Assembly (NCBI GenBank): GCA_013350335.1
Contig: CM023540.1
Location: 15,567,828-15,631,827, forward strand
Source of the DNA: Chimonanthus salicifolius
Taxonomy: Eukaryota; Streptophyta; Magnoliopsida; Laurales; Calycanthaceae
Direction of reading: 5' to 3'
DNA: 64,000 nt
Part shown: positions 1-10,946 of the stretch, piece by piece
How positions within the stretch are numbered: position 1 is the stretch's first letter
Layout of the letters: every line of letters starts with the position of its first letter
Position numbers and translations under genes: made by a program
Notes under the pieces: generated by a model
The model's input: only the letters and a program-made list of their open reading frames with translations
The model's database searches: none
Told to the model about the DNA's origin: nothing

Positions 1-199
1 GCCTCGTTTGAAAACCTGAGCTAAACGCGCAAAGGTTACCGTTGGTAGGGAGGCCTGTTTCTTGATCGATTTTTATAAACAAGGTAGAAAACCCATTTGA
101 CTGTGTAGAAACCGCCTCGTATGAAAACCCCAAACCAAACGAGCAAAGGTTACAGTTGGCAGGGAGGCCGTTTCTCGACCGATTTTTACAAATAAGGTA
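1..199. repeat. 114-bp direct repeat, two copies
   Basis: Positions 1-86 and 115-199 are diverged copies of one unit. Both begin GCCTCGT.TGAAAACC, pass through GCAAAGGTTAC and GGGAGGCC, and end in CGATTTTTA.AAA.AAGGTA. The first copy starts at the window edge, so the array may extend to the left. The second copy runs into the fold-back described next. No coding signal. Confidence 0.75.
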
Positions 200-419
200 T
201 CAAAATTCATATACTCTGAATTTTATGAACTCCGAGATTAATTTTAAGTGAAAATGGTATAGTTTTAAGCTTAAAAAATTGTATCCAAAGAATTAAGAGG
301 GAAGATCATTTTTCCTTAATTCTTTGGGTACGATTTTTTAAAATCAGTCCCGGAGTCATAAATTTAGAATAAATGAATTTTGATACCTTGTTTGTAAAAA
401 TCAGTCGACAAATGACCTC
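165..419. repeat. fold-back (inverted-repeat) element
   Basis: The left arm starts at GAGGCC (165) and the right arm ends at GACCTC (about 419). Matching arm segments are ACAAATAAGGTATCAAAATT against AATTTTGATACCTTGTTTGT, ACTCCGAGATT against AGTCCCGGAGT, and CCAAAGAATTAAG against CTTAATTCTTTGG around a loop near 301-312. The arms are roughly 100-120 nt with scattered mismatches. This reads as a fold-back MITE or part of the neighbouring MULE-like debris. Confidence 0.65.
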
Positions 420-429
420 TTTTGAAAAT

Positions 430-633
430 CTCTCTCCACTCTATTTGGAGGTTCGATTGGATCGATTCTTCCATTTGGAGGTTCGATTGGACCATTCCTG
501 GAATCGTTCAATTGGTTCTTCCATTTGGAGGTTTGATCGAACTATCAAAACACGGAATGACAAAATGATAATTTCACCCCAAAATTAAAAAAGAGGTGTC
601 TGATAACAGAAAAACGTGGTGTATATATGTCCA
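430..633. mobile_element. MULE-like terminal remnant (copy 2)
   Basis: Three near-identical blocks of TTCCATTTGGAGGTTCGATT lie at about 441-545. They are followed by a stretch (about 560-633) that matches, word for word with gaps, the last 70 bp of the complete MULE-like element at 2224-6234: AATGATAATTTCA, then GAGGTGTCTG, then GGTGTATATATG. It is read as one terminus of a related element; the other end is not recognised. Confidence 0.5.
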
Positions 634-698
634 GTCTTTGCTTACAAATGTTTTGCTCGACTCAAATGACTCACTAAATCGGTAATAAATTTAGTTGA

Positions 699-853
699 GT
701 TGAGTAACTATAGTTGTGGGAATAGATCGGATACAATATTTTTGAAGCCATCTTTAAAAGGAATCTTTTTGGAATTTGAAGTTGAGTAACTATAGTTTTG
801 GGAATAGAGTGGACACAATATTTGTAAAATCATCTTTAAAAAGAATTTGTTTG
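699..853. repeat. 82-bp tandem duplication
   Basis: GTTGAGTAACTATAGTT begins at 699 and again at 781. Both copies continue through GGGAATAGA, ACAATATTT and CATCTTTAAAA. The copies differ by scattered substitutions. The remaining sequence up to 1366 is AT-rich with a T-rich run at 1150-1310; no gene is seen there. Confidence 0.75.
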
Positions 854-2187
854 GCATTTCTCTGCCAGGGCGAAAGTCATTTTCACAGAAAAGGAGTGAA
901 ATGGTTGAATTATTGAAGTTTGTTCAAAAGAATCTACGGGGGAATTTCAATTAGTTTAAGTTTTTAGGATTAGACTAAAGATATTGGGTTCAATTCTTTC
1001 TAAGCTTGCCTAATACACAAGACATATGGATGGTGTCATGTATCTTTGGAATTAGTCTCACCTTCCAATGTGGATACTTATGTTATCCAAATAGAAAAAA
1101 GAAATTAATAAATAATAAAAATAGGTGATAGTCCATTAATAAGAAAAGACAACCAATTTTTTTTAATCTTCATTCATTTGCCCCAACTCTACCTTTTGCC
1201 TTTTTTTTTTATTATTATTATTTTAAAAATTCTTTTGATTTTCCTCTTCTTTGTTACTTTTCATTTTTTTTTTCTATACTTTTCCTTTTTTATAGATTTT
1301 ATTCTTAGATTTTTTGTGAAAAATACCTCAAAATTCGTGAACTTTGATGGCAATGCATCCAAAAAATGTAATACTCCGACCCGAATTAAAACTAATTGTG
1401 TGATTTACGTTAATAAATTATGTTTTTCATCCGTTAATCATTAAGATTACGGTTTAGGCTTTTAGAAAAGTCCAGGATGGGTCCAATCAAAGCTTGGTAG
1501 CTCACTGATCCAACTCGTCTTAGTTGGAAGGGCAAAATTGTAATTTTGCACAATTAATTACTATTTAGCGGTGTTAATCATTGTTTAATTGAAAAATATT
1601 TCAACTAAGCTAATTAGATTTTCAAATTCACACTTTGTTAATTGTTTTAAATTTAGAATTTATAAGATCCTATAAGTTTGTATTTTTTTTATTTTAGAAA
1701 GATTTATAATTTGACCTGATATGGTCTCTATTTTTGAAAATAGTTATTTTAAATAATTACAGAAGTCATAAAATTTCAAAAAAATAGTCGGTGTTTAATA
1801 TGTGTTCTTACCAATTAGTTTATTTTTCGGAGTTCCAAAATAAGATTTAAAAATACTTAAACGAATACTGTATTTTTTAACAAAAATCTATGCATCATTT
1901 TCACTTAAATTGACTAATTTCCAAACTGTATTTTTCTCCACATTTCAACAGTGAGCATGATTTTTAAAATCCAACATTTGGTTCAGTTTGATTAATTTAA
2001 TTAAACTCATTGCACGCTTAATTAGTAAATATAAGATTAAGGGACATAAATATATATAAAATAATATTTATTTTTACTATTCATAAGCGCATGAATGTTG
2101 ATACGTACCAGTGATTCATCAAGGATACTCCCTTGCAATAGGCATCGTGGACTCATGCATGGCCATTACAGGCCTATGGGTTTTGGC

Positions 2188-2195
2188 TATAAAAG
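2188..2195 (+). promoter_or_regulatory. TATA box of solo LTR 1
   Basis: TATAAAAG lies 821 bp from the LTR start. The MULE-like element begins 28 bp after this box, so it interrupts the expected transcription start region. Confidence 0.6.
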
Positions 2196-2223
2196 TGAAG
2201 AGAACTTATGTTCTTTTCTTCAA

Positions 2224-2740
2224 GGGTACCCATATAGACACCGCATAAACCTGCCAACAGACACCGATTTCCGAAATTTGAGTGGAAATTACCATTCTGC
2301 CCTTTCCGCAACGCCATTTTGCGTCGATCGATCGATCTGAAGCGTATACGATCGATCGATCGATCCGACAGTTCATTTTCGAATCAATCGATTGATCATA
2401 ACACGAGATTCAGTCGATCACACGGTTCCATGGGATCGTGCGATCGATTTTAACTGAGAGGTCGACGGTTTGATAGTCGACCTCTCCTACCAAGATCGAT
2501 CGCAAGATTATATGGCATCGATTGATCGATTGTGACCCATTCAAAGATCGATCGCACGATCACATACAATGGTGCGATCGATTTTAACTGAGAGGTCGAC
2601 AGTTTGACAGTCGACCTCTTATCTCAAGATCGATCGCACGATTCTATGTGATCGATCAATCTATTGTCTGTTTAGGGCAGATCGATCGATCGATCACTGT
2701 GATCGTGCGATCTATCTATCACGCGAAACTAAGTATAAAT
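2224..2740 (+). repeat. left terminal inverted repeat, palindrome-rich
   Basis: Dominated by ATCGATCGAT runs and the pair ATCGATCGCACGAT / ATCGTGCGATCGAT. A subunit beginning ATTTTAACTGAGAGGTCGAC occurs at about 2447 and 2581 (134 bp apart). Each copy contains its own hairpin, GAGAGGTCGAC ... GTCGACCTCT. A TATA-like AGTATAAATT sits near 2730, pointing inward. Confidence 0.75.
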
Positions 2741-3130
2741 TCAATCGCTCCCCTCTTCCCTCTCATTTTTCGTTTCCATCTCGTCCCTTTCGAAACCTAG
2801 TCCCTCAGAACCCCGATTTCGAAATCTTCTCCTTCAAAGCCCTTTCTACACCCCTCTCACTCAAACCCCTCTCTATCAAACTCCTTTCAAAACTATTTTC
2901 CCTCAAACCCCAAACCCGCTTTCGAAAACGAACCACTCCACTATTTGAAGATACTGTCTCAAATCTCCTAATTGATTCGAAGGTATCTCTCAGAAGTTAC
3001 TCTCTCAATCTCCTATATTGATTAAACAAGCATTGGTCGTTTACTTCAGCATTCCTTGACAAACTTTCTCACTAATGGTTAAAACTCTTCTTTAATTAGG
3101 CCATCTAATTTCTAAGGTCCCATACTTGTT

Positions 3131-3335
3131 GACTGACCACTCAAAGGTGTCATGTTTAGCGACAAACCACTCAAAGGTCCTATATTTAGGGACAAACCAC
3201 TCAAAGGTCACATGTTCAGCGACAAACCATGAAACCCATATTTAGTGTCAGACCACTCAAGGGTCCCATATTTAGTGACAGACCATTCAATGCTCCCATA
3301 TTTACTGACATTCAAAGGGTCTCATGTTCATTCAG
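3131..3335. repeat. 30-bp minisatellite, about 7 copies
   Basis: The unit is roughly GACAAACCACTCAAAGGTCC plus ATATTTAG, starting at about 3131, 3161, 3191, 3221, 3247, 3277 and 3307, with some shortened units. It lies downstream of the minus-strand ORF of the MULE-like element, so it would be in its 3' untranslated region. A looser repeat of CATAAAAAGAAACCATTCA continues to 3470. Confidence 0.75.
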
Positions 3336-3528
3336 TTGTTTACAAACAAACCATTCTATTCACCATGTTCATTCAAATAGACGAAATAGTTCATAAAAAG
3401 AAACCATTCATTATGTTCATTCGAGATTGACAAACGAAGTCATAAAAAGAAAACATTCACTATATTGACAAACGATGTTACATATGAATATCAAAATTTC
3501 AAAATTACAAAAATTTCAAATACAATGG

Positions 3529-4281
3529 CTATTCAGAAGCAGGAGCTGGAGCAGATGTAGGAGCAGGTGCAGATGTAGAAGCTGGGGCAGATGCAGTATC
3601 AGGAGGTGTTGGTGCTGATGAAGGAGGTACTAGTGCAGGTGAAGGAGGTGTTGGTGCCAATGGACGACGCCCAGTCGCACTCTGCTTGGGGCCAGTCGAA
3701 CGCACCTGACGAGTGGGGCATGTAGGATGAGGCTGAGTGGGGCCAGTCGAACACACCTGACGAGTGGGGCCTGTCAGACGAGGATGAATGGGGCCAGACG
3801 GAAGAGGCTGAATGGAGCCAGTTGGACGAGACTGTGGGATGTCAGTCGAGAGAGCCTGACTCGTGTCAGTGGACGAAGAGGCTTTCCCCCATGATTTATT
3901 TATCGTCTTCTTAGCTAGCATACATTTGATGATCCCGCATGACGAATCGCGTCCAAGTTGTGTATTTACTCCTTCTTTTTGCAATAAAAGAACAGAGTTT
4001 CTCATTACATCTACCACTTGATTCTCCAAATTATTCAGCTTTTTCATCGTCATTCCGACCAACTCACCATTTTTCTTATCAATTGTGGCATTCATCCTCC
4101 CTTCCATCTGAGCCAATTTATCGTCAACCATTTCCTCAAGCCTTCCAATCAGTCTTCCTTCCATCTCACCTAATTTTTCATCAACCATCCCTTCAAGCCT
4201 GCCCATAAGCCTTTCTTCAATCTCGACAAATTTTACATCAATTTTTTCATTCAATTTTTCTATGCTGTCAAGAATCAGCAT
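3529..4281 (-). CDS. coiled-coil / proline-rich ORF inside the MULE-like element
   Basis: An open frame of 250 codons with no recognised catalytic domain. Residues 1-75 are a charged, heptad-like region containing a duplicated 20-residue module (GRLEGMVDEKLGEMEGRL and GRLEEMVDDKLAQMEGRM), predicted to be coiled coil. Residues 125-205 are Ser/Thr/Pro-rich with a repeat TGPTRQV..TGPTQ (60-bp DNA repeat near 3690-3780). Residues 205-250 are Ala/Pro-rich. It lies just downstream, on the same strand, of the broken transposon-protein gene at 4541-5320. A good acceptor (TTTTGATTTTGCAG on the minus strand near 4531) precedes it, so it is probably the second exon of that gene rather than an independent protein. 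The first Met is therefore probably not a true start. Confidence 0.5.
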   Translation of the reverse strand: MLILDSIEKLNEKIDVKFVEIEERLMGRLEGMVDEKLGEMEGRLIGRLEEMVDDKLAQMEGRMNATIDKKNGELVGMTMKKLNNLENQVVDVMRNSVLLLQKEGVNTQLGRDSSCGIIKCMLAKKTINKSWGKASSSTDTSQALSTDIPQSRPTGSIQPLPSGPIHPRLTGPTRQVCSTGPTQPHPTCPTRQVRSTGPKQSATGRRPLAPTPPSPALVPPSSAPTPPDTASAPASTSAPAPTSAPAPASE

Positions 4282-4540
4282 AGTACTGACTCCTGTATCA
4301 TGTGCCTCACTATTCCCAACTTCAGGTGCCTCTACCCCCTAAACTTCAGGTGCCTCAGTCCCCCCAACTTTAGGTATGTCACCCTCCTCAGGTGCCTCAA
4401 CCTCAATAGGACGATGTTCTACTTTGGGAACCTAATATGCATTGTTGAGTTTGAATCCCATCTTGCCCAAAGTAGACGCATCGCATATCGATTTTCTTCA
4501 TTTCTATTTTCTCTTCAAGGGGGAGGGTGACTCTGCAAAA

Positions 4541-5320
4541 TCAAAACAAGTAAGACAGAAATAAACCATATGGAAGGCTATATTTTCTAATCTTATGAGA
4601 TGCAACCATGTGTTTTATTATGATGAAGGATATATTAATTTGCTTCCCATTCAAGATGCACCATATTAGGAAACTATCAAAATACGGCACCTGATTACTA
4701 AGCCCTTTTCTAGGTAAAATATTCTTCCTAATAATGTAATATACAATTCGGACCTCTAGGGTTAGCTCCATAAGCCCGATCTTATCTCCTCTGGCACCAT
4801 CACTTCGCCCACACAATTGGGTCATGGCCTCCGAGGGAATGAATCCGACAACATCGGTGGGCCATGAATTTGGTTCATACTTCGAAATAGTGGCATTGAG
4901 AAATTCAAACATTCTGTCCAGTGCCTCAGTTGAAATTTCAATTTCTGTCCCCCTAACTTTGGATTTTATGGAGTGTCTCGCCCGGTCCTCCGACATATTT
5001 GCATAAAATTCCTTCACCAATTTTGGGTAAAAATCTTCTCTTATTCCCAAAAATTCTCCCCATCCAAGTCGTTGAATATACTCATGGATTCTCAATTCAA
5101 ATGCAGAAAAAAAGCTTAGGTCAATGATTTTACCATAAATCATCGGCCGAGAGTACAAATCCTCTCGGTATAATGTGGTGGCTTACAAAGACTTGAAGTG
5201 GTTCGGGTCGAAGGTCTCCATCTCCATAGGTGGTGTCTCCGTCAATCTCGTTCTCTTCCTTCTAGATGAAGCAGGTACGTTCATCTTTCTCCCTCTCGAT
5301 GTAGACGCTTTGGATGCCAT
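4541..5320 (-). pseudogene. putative plant transposon protein, broken
   Basis: Read on the minus strand from ATG at 5320, a Ser/Arg-rich N-terminus (MASKASTSRGRK) leads to FDPNHFKSL, then a TAA stop at 5185-5183. The same frame continues without shift for about 210 codons to 4541. The continuation has the layout of the 'putative plant transposon protein' domain: an LGW segment, VKEFYANM, a STEALDRMF stretch, and a late ILPRKGLS ... WCILNGKQIN segment. These match my recollection of that family, whose biochemical role is not established. A minus-strand TATA box lies 300 bp upstream. A single nonsense codon breaks an otherwise open frame, so decay may be recent or the stop may be read through. 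The downstream ORF at 3529-4281 probably belongs to the same transcript. Confidence 0.6.
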
Positions 5321-5626
5321 GTGAAGGAGGGCTGTGAAGGAAATCGGATAAGACGAAATTCGAGAAAGGGTTTCCAGTATCCGGCGAGGAAGACGAAATC
5401 GGAGAAAGACAAGAAAGGGTTTCCAGAGAGGAAGATGAAATAGGAGAAAGAAAGGGTTCCGGAGAGGGCAAATCGATCGATTTGGAGAATCGTGCGTTCG
5501 ATTTGGAGAATCGTGCGCTCGATTTGGTGAAGAGGAAAGGGTCGATCGATCGTTGGAGAAGAAGAAGAGAAAGGGTCTTCGGTTTTGAGGGTTTGAATCG
5601 CAGGAAAGGGAGAAATGATCGATCGG

Positions 5627-5637
5627 TTTTATATATA
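5627..5637 (-). promoter_or_regulatory. TATA box at inner edge of right inverted repeat
   Basis: On the minus strand the sequence reads TATATATAAAA, just inside the palindrome-rich repeat and about 300 bp upstream of the ATG at 5320. It would drive the element's internal gene inward from the repeat, as is usual for MULE-type elements. Confidence 0.5.
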
Positions 5638-5639
5638 GC

Positions 5640-6234
5640 TTTGCGATCGATCGCACGATTTCTGTGATTGTGCGATCGATCTTGCCCTAAGCAGAAAATC
5701 GATCGCACGATCATAGTGATCGATCGATCAATCTTGCCCTAAACAGACAATTGATCGATTGATCACATATAATCGTGCGATCGATCTTGAAATGAGAGGT
5801 CGACTGTCAAACTGTCAACCTCTCAGTTAAAATCGATCGCACGATTGTATGTGATAGTGCGATCGATCTTTGAATGTGTCACAATCGATTGATTGATCCC
5901 ATATAATCGTGCGATCGATCTTGGTAGGAGAGGACGACTGTCAAACCGTCGACCTCTCAGTTAAAATCGATCGCACGATCCCATGGAACCGTGCGATAGA
6001 CTGAATCCCGTGTTATGATCAATCGATCGATTCGAAAATGAACTGTCGGATCGATCGATCGATCATATACGCCTCAGATCGATCGTATACGCCTGAGATC
6101 GATCGATCAACGCGAAATGGCGTTGCAGAACCGATAGCACGATTTCTCGCGGAAAGGGCAGAATGGTAATTTCCACTCAAATTTCGAAAATCGGTGTCTG
6201 CTGGCAGGTTTATGCGGTGTCTATATGGGCACCC
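5640..6234 (-). repeat. right terminal inverted repeat, palindrome-rich
   Basis: Reverse-complement partner of 2224-2740, carrying the same order of ATCGATCGAT runs and two GAGAGGTCGAC hairpins. It is longer than the left copy by small insertions: an extra segment near 6125-6150 around CGATAGCACGATTTCTCGCG, a second TATACGCCTGAG unit near 6085, and an extra CGATCGCACGAT unit near 5650-5700. Confidence 0.75.
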
Positions 6235-8968
6235 TTCTCCAATCTGAAGTTTAAATCCCCTTTTGCAATTGCTGTAGCACCAACTATCTTTTTTTCTTTC
6301 CGTTTCTTCTTCTCCATTCCATTATTTAGTTCTCTTGGAACTTTGTAAATCTGAGGTTAGTAAAACTCCTCTTTCTCTCTCTCATTTTCTTTAGGTTTAA
6401 TTCTTAGTTATAGAAATAAATTAGACCATTCAACTTGTAATTTAAAAAGTAAAATCTTTATTCTAAACGGATTAGAACCCAATGCTTCTTACTTTTAGTA
6501 TTTCTTCTTGCCCATTTTTGTTTTTGCAGATTAGCCCTTTCTTAGAATACTTTTGTTAATAAATTTAATCACTGCAACTGATTTAACTAAGGGTAGGTTT
6601 TGGGTTAAAATGGCTTTTAAAACTGGTTAGAAACCCATCATTCTTAGGATTGTTTAAGCATGAACAACCAACGTCCCACCTTTGAGATTTTGATATGTTT
6701 TCATTATATTTTTTTTATATATAATTTATTTCATTTACTACTTTAGGCTTTCTAATAAATTTCTATTCTATATTAATTTTGATTTAAATTGAATTGAAAA
6801 ATGTTGTTTTGGTTTAAGTGTTGCATGTTCTCTCACCACTTAAGTTTTAAAAATGCATTATATTAAGGAGCTTATTTATTTAGTTTGATTACCTAATTTA
6901 TTTTGGATTTTAAAAGTGTATCTTATAATTTAGTTTGATTACTTAGTTTATTTTGGACTTTAAAAGTGTATCTTATAATATAGTGAAATTTTTTAATGGT
7001 TTTAAGAAAATGTATGGTTAAGTTAAGTTTAAAATAATTTATTATAAAAGTATTATGTGTTTATTTATTTAAAATGAGAAGATTGGTTTGTTTTTAAATC
7101 TATAAAATTTGGAATGTTATTTGTTTCAGTAATTTATTTTGAAGACCATTAAATTAAAAATGATACTAACCCTTGTATGTCTTATTATTACCTTGTGTGT
7201 TCACTTCCAGGCCGAAATCCTCTATTTGTGGCATAGCGGAAACGTCGCTCGGTAGCTATTTGTAGCTTAACGATTAATTTCGCCGCTTGGTAGAAAATAA
7301 GGGATCGAGCACTGAGTGATTTTCTTTCTCTCTAGGCCTAACTCATTACATCTCCATTGTCCAATGCAGAAGATAATACGAGTAGTGGCTTGAGCATCTT
7401 ATATCTCTCTAGGCCTAACTCAATACGTCTCCATGGTCAAATCCAGAAGACAATATGTGTAGTGGCCTGAGCACTTTTATCTGTACCCTTTGGGCAAAGT
7501 CTCAATATTCTACCCTGGCTAGGAAGAAATATGAGATTAGGTACTGAATATTTCATTGGATGTCTTGATTGATTATTATAAGTTAAAAAGGAGATGAGTA
7601 CTCAACCATTTCCCTTGAAGTTTTCCGGAAAATAAGTTAGAAAGATTTATGAATGTATGTTGTACTGTCTATGAATGCGTATTATGTTTAATTATGAATG
7701 TATATTCATGGTATTCCTATTTGTATGTAAAAGATACTCGTGATACTCTACGTTATTCGGTGAGGAGACTTAGCAATACAACATGGGTAAATCAAGTTAT
7801 ATAAATCTAGTGTAATGAGTGTTTTATGGATATTACATGATATGTAAAAGACCAAATAGGCCAGAATACGTGACTTGACATTGCTTCCATGTGAGGAATA
7901 AAGTTTGTTCTAACTATTAGAACGAAAGCGTAACACGGTGTTAAGGAGTGAGGTCTACTAGTCTATAAACGAAGAATGAACCAACTTATATACTTAGACT
8001 TGATATATTGTTTTCAGATAATACTAATGATGTTTATCATGTATGATATTGTGATTTTGATGATGATTTTCTCTGATCTGAGACCTGAACATCATATTAT
8101 GGTGAAAAGATGAATCTATGAAGTTGATACTATCTCCACGTACACTTAGCTGCTGGGTTATGGTAGACCAGTGAGGTCATAAATTATTAGCACCATATAA
8201 GTCATATATACAATTATTGGCAATAGGCCGAGAATTGGCCGGACCATTGTGGTCGTTTACGCTCTTGCAAGATGCTGCATTTTGACTGTGTCGGGACTTA
8301 ATGCATTTATAACCAGTGTAGTGCTTTGGTGTGATAGTGGTATGGTGGTGGTATGGCCGTGGATGGTGACTTAATAAATTGGTATAGTAGACCAATTATG
8401 ATTTCAAGTATGGTATATGGTATAAGTAGACCATTATGATGTTGTTGATTAAACCTGCATGTTCTAACCTGATGTTGGTTATTATATTATGTTAAGTTCT
8501 CTTCACTGGGCTTGTATCTGACACTCCTCACATTTCAGGAGATGTACTCGAGGAGGAGGAACCTCCATATCAAGCTTAAGATGAGAAAGCTGATGCGGTT
8601 GATTGTATCTCCCACAGTTGGGAAATACATTCATTTTGTTCCTTTGATTTTTAGACCATATTTTGTATAAGTAGTGCCTGTGGTACTTGTTATCTTTCTA
8701 AGCATTTATTAAACAACTATGTTACCGTTAGCAATTCTAATATGATATATGATGTTTTGATCATGCTATGGAAATATTTGTTTGTATGATATGTGTTGTA
8801 TATGGGTAAATATATGGTATATGTTTGAGTCTACGTGTGAAGAGTATGTGTGACATTTTATTGGGCTTAACTGTTACATTGATGATCCAGCGCAGTTAAG
8901 GATTTAAGTTTATTAGAGGAAAAAAAATTAGTAGCGTTCCAGGCCCACAAACAGGTTGGGTCATTACA

Positions 8969-10946
8969 AAAAAAGTTTAGCTCAGAATGTCCCGTGCTAA
9001 AGTTAGGACGAAAATACCTTTCTACCACACGAAGTCATTTTTGAAGAGAAAAATGTCCTTCAAAACCAAGATAAGATTTTTCTTTTTTCACTTCAAACTT
9101 GAGCGTCTAATTTGCAAAACCAAATCAGACTCTTCCTTTTTACTCCTATATTCAACATCACATCTCCATAATCCTCTTCACAATCTTCCCTTTTTACTAT
9201 AGCCATCATTGGCTTCACTTCTTCAAATCCCATCTAAAATTCTTCCTTTTTCACATCATTATTTTCCATAAAATTATTAGAACCAAGTTTCAAACCCCCA
9301 AGATTTCTTTCTTTACTTGGGAAGAAATCTGAGCATCATAACCGACAGTTGATGGTAACAAAGTGAGAGAGAAATCCAAGTGTGTCAAGAATGACGTTGA
9401 TGGCAGCACCCATGTTCTTTCCAACAATAGAAAATGCTCAGAGGATGTGGGAGTTGACTGTTTTTGGCCCAAGGACAGACCAAATCTTCTTAATCTTTTT
9501 GGCAATGACCATCAATATAGAAACCAATAACAAAACAATAGTTCTTTGTAAAACGTAGTGTAAGGCAGATTTTTGCACTAACATGGAAGTAGATTTTTGT
9601 ACCAATACAACTAGAAATATGCGCTAATGCATAAGGCCAAATACTACAACATCAACATATGCTAGAACATGCGTCAACATGCACTAGTGATTGAAAATAT
9701 GTGTTGGCACATTAGATCAAATGCGCTCAAGTCAAATCAAATGTACTATCACATGAAGGGCTTTTTCATCTAAAAGAATTTGATTAGGCAAACAAGGCAC
9801 TATGCCTGGATTAAAATTTTGGGAGCACTGCCACCCAAAATTGTAGTTTTCGAGGTATTTTTGCCAAAAAATCCCTTTTATGCCCCTGCAATTTTTTTTT
9901 TCTTTCTTCTTCTTCACCTTTCTATTTACTTGTGCCTTTCATTTTTTGCATTTGTCCTTTTTATTTTTTTTATATTTGTATTTTTTTTCCTAAATTTACT
10001 TTATTTTTTCTTTCTTATTATTATAATAATCCTTTTATGTAGTATTTTTATATTTTATCAATTTTATTTAATCATAATTTTATTATTTTGAAGTATCCTC
10101 TTGTGTATGAGCTCTAGATAATTTATGGTTCCAACAATCACACGATGCCATATAGACAAAATAAGGGTATTGGTCATTTCAATTTTCAACCATGTGGAAG
10201 TTTCTAATTTTATATAATGATCAAAACTCCTTTTTTTTTTCCACATGACATTGTGTTATTTGTGGCATCATAAATTGTCCAGTGTTAATGCAATAAAGTA
10301 TTTTTAGCCCCAAGTTCGAATTTCAATGGAGTGAAAGGCCTCATATTTTTAGGATTCATGGAGGGTGGTCTTAAGTTATTTAAAAAGGAAGCTAACTTAA
10401 ACAAGGCAAGGAGAGAGGAGGCTTGGAATGCTTGAATTGTTGGTCAAGTGGAATGTGCGCATATGGGCTTTTTGGATTGGCTCATGGACGTGTGGGCCTT
10501 GCACATGACACACATGTGGACTTCCTTTGGGCAAGTGGGCTTATGGACCATGGAGAGTGTAGAGTGGGTCATGCATATGAGCCTTAGACTTTCTCTCTCT
10601 TTTCATCTTGATCCAAAAAAATTGACGGTCCCAAATCTTCTTTGAATTCTGCAGTTTTGATTTTTTTCTTTGAAACTTCGATTTTGGATCTTCAGCTCGC
10701 TTCTATATCCATGGAATTTTTAATGAATTATCATACCACTTTACATTGGAATCTAGACTGTATTGAAGTATTCTAAACTCTCATAAATGGGTTTGGAAAA
10801 TTTAATTTACAATAAAACCCTAAATGTGGTAAAATAATCACTAAAAATCGAGACTTTCTAAAAATAATTTTTTTAGGCCAAAAATTGCACTTTCTTCCAA
10901 AGTTCTTCTCATATCTTGTATTTCTTCATTTAACCTGCAAAACTCT
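8969..10946. other. AT-rich spacer without a supported gene
   Basis: Nothing here has convincing coding structure. 9890-10085 is a T-rich, pyrimidine-biased run. 9290-9540 keeps a partly open minus frame that I do not recognise; it could be an old gene fragment, but it has internal stops. No terminal repeats or target duplications were found. Confidence 0.5.

Larger units (their letters stand above)
2224..6234 (-). mobile_element. MULE-like element with ~0.5-kb terminal inverted repeats
   Basis: The outer ends are perfect mirror images apart from one base: GGGTACCCATATAGACACC at 2224 and its complement ending at 6234. The flanks TTCTTCAA (2216-2223) and TTCTCCAA (6235-6242) form a probable target-site duplication with one mismatch. 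The terminal inverted repeats (about 2224-2740 and 5640-6234) stay alignable over at least 500 bp. Inside are a minisatellite, a coiled-coil/proline-rich ORF and a broken 'putative plant transposon protein' gene, all served by a minus-strand TATA box at the inner edge of the right repeat. Long inverted repeats and an 8-9 bp duplication fit Mutator-like elements; no MuDR-type transposase was seen, so the superfamily is inferred. Confidence 0.75.
1367..8968 (+). mobile_element. solo LTR 1 of a long-LTR retrotransposon family
   Basis: It starts TGTAATACTCCGACCC and ends GGTTGGGTCATTACA. Six A's flank each side (1361-1366 and 8969-8974), consistent with a 5-bp target duplication. After removing the MULE-like element inserted at 2224-6234 the LTR is about 3.6 kb, close to the other three long LTRs in this window (33116, 34537 and 37405). 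It holds a TATA box at 2188 and the conserved family block at 8502-8539 (TTCACTGGGCTTGTA ... CATTTCAGG). No gag or pol lies beside it, so it is a solo LTR produced by LTR-LTR recombination. Termini and length recall Tekay/Del-type Ty3 elements, which is inference. Confidence 0.8.

Noticed and set aside
1178..1444. 88-codon hydrophobic open frame
   Set aside because: Translation of a T-rich run; composition only.
2320..2720. Regular CGATCGAT repeats as a CRISPR-like array
   Set aside because: Words overlap, spacers are absent, and the block is one arm of an inverted repeat in plant DNA.
9290..9540. Possible gene fragment on the minus strand
   Set aside because: Some frames look protein-like, but stops interrupt them and I could not assign a family with any confidence.
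9780..10091. 103-codon hydrophobic open frame
   Set aside because: Translation of a pyrimidine-rich, low-complexity stretch.
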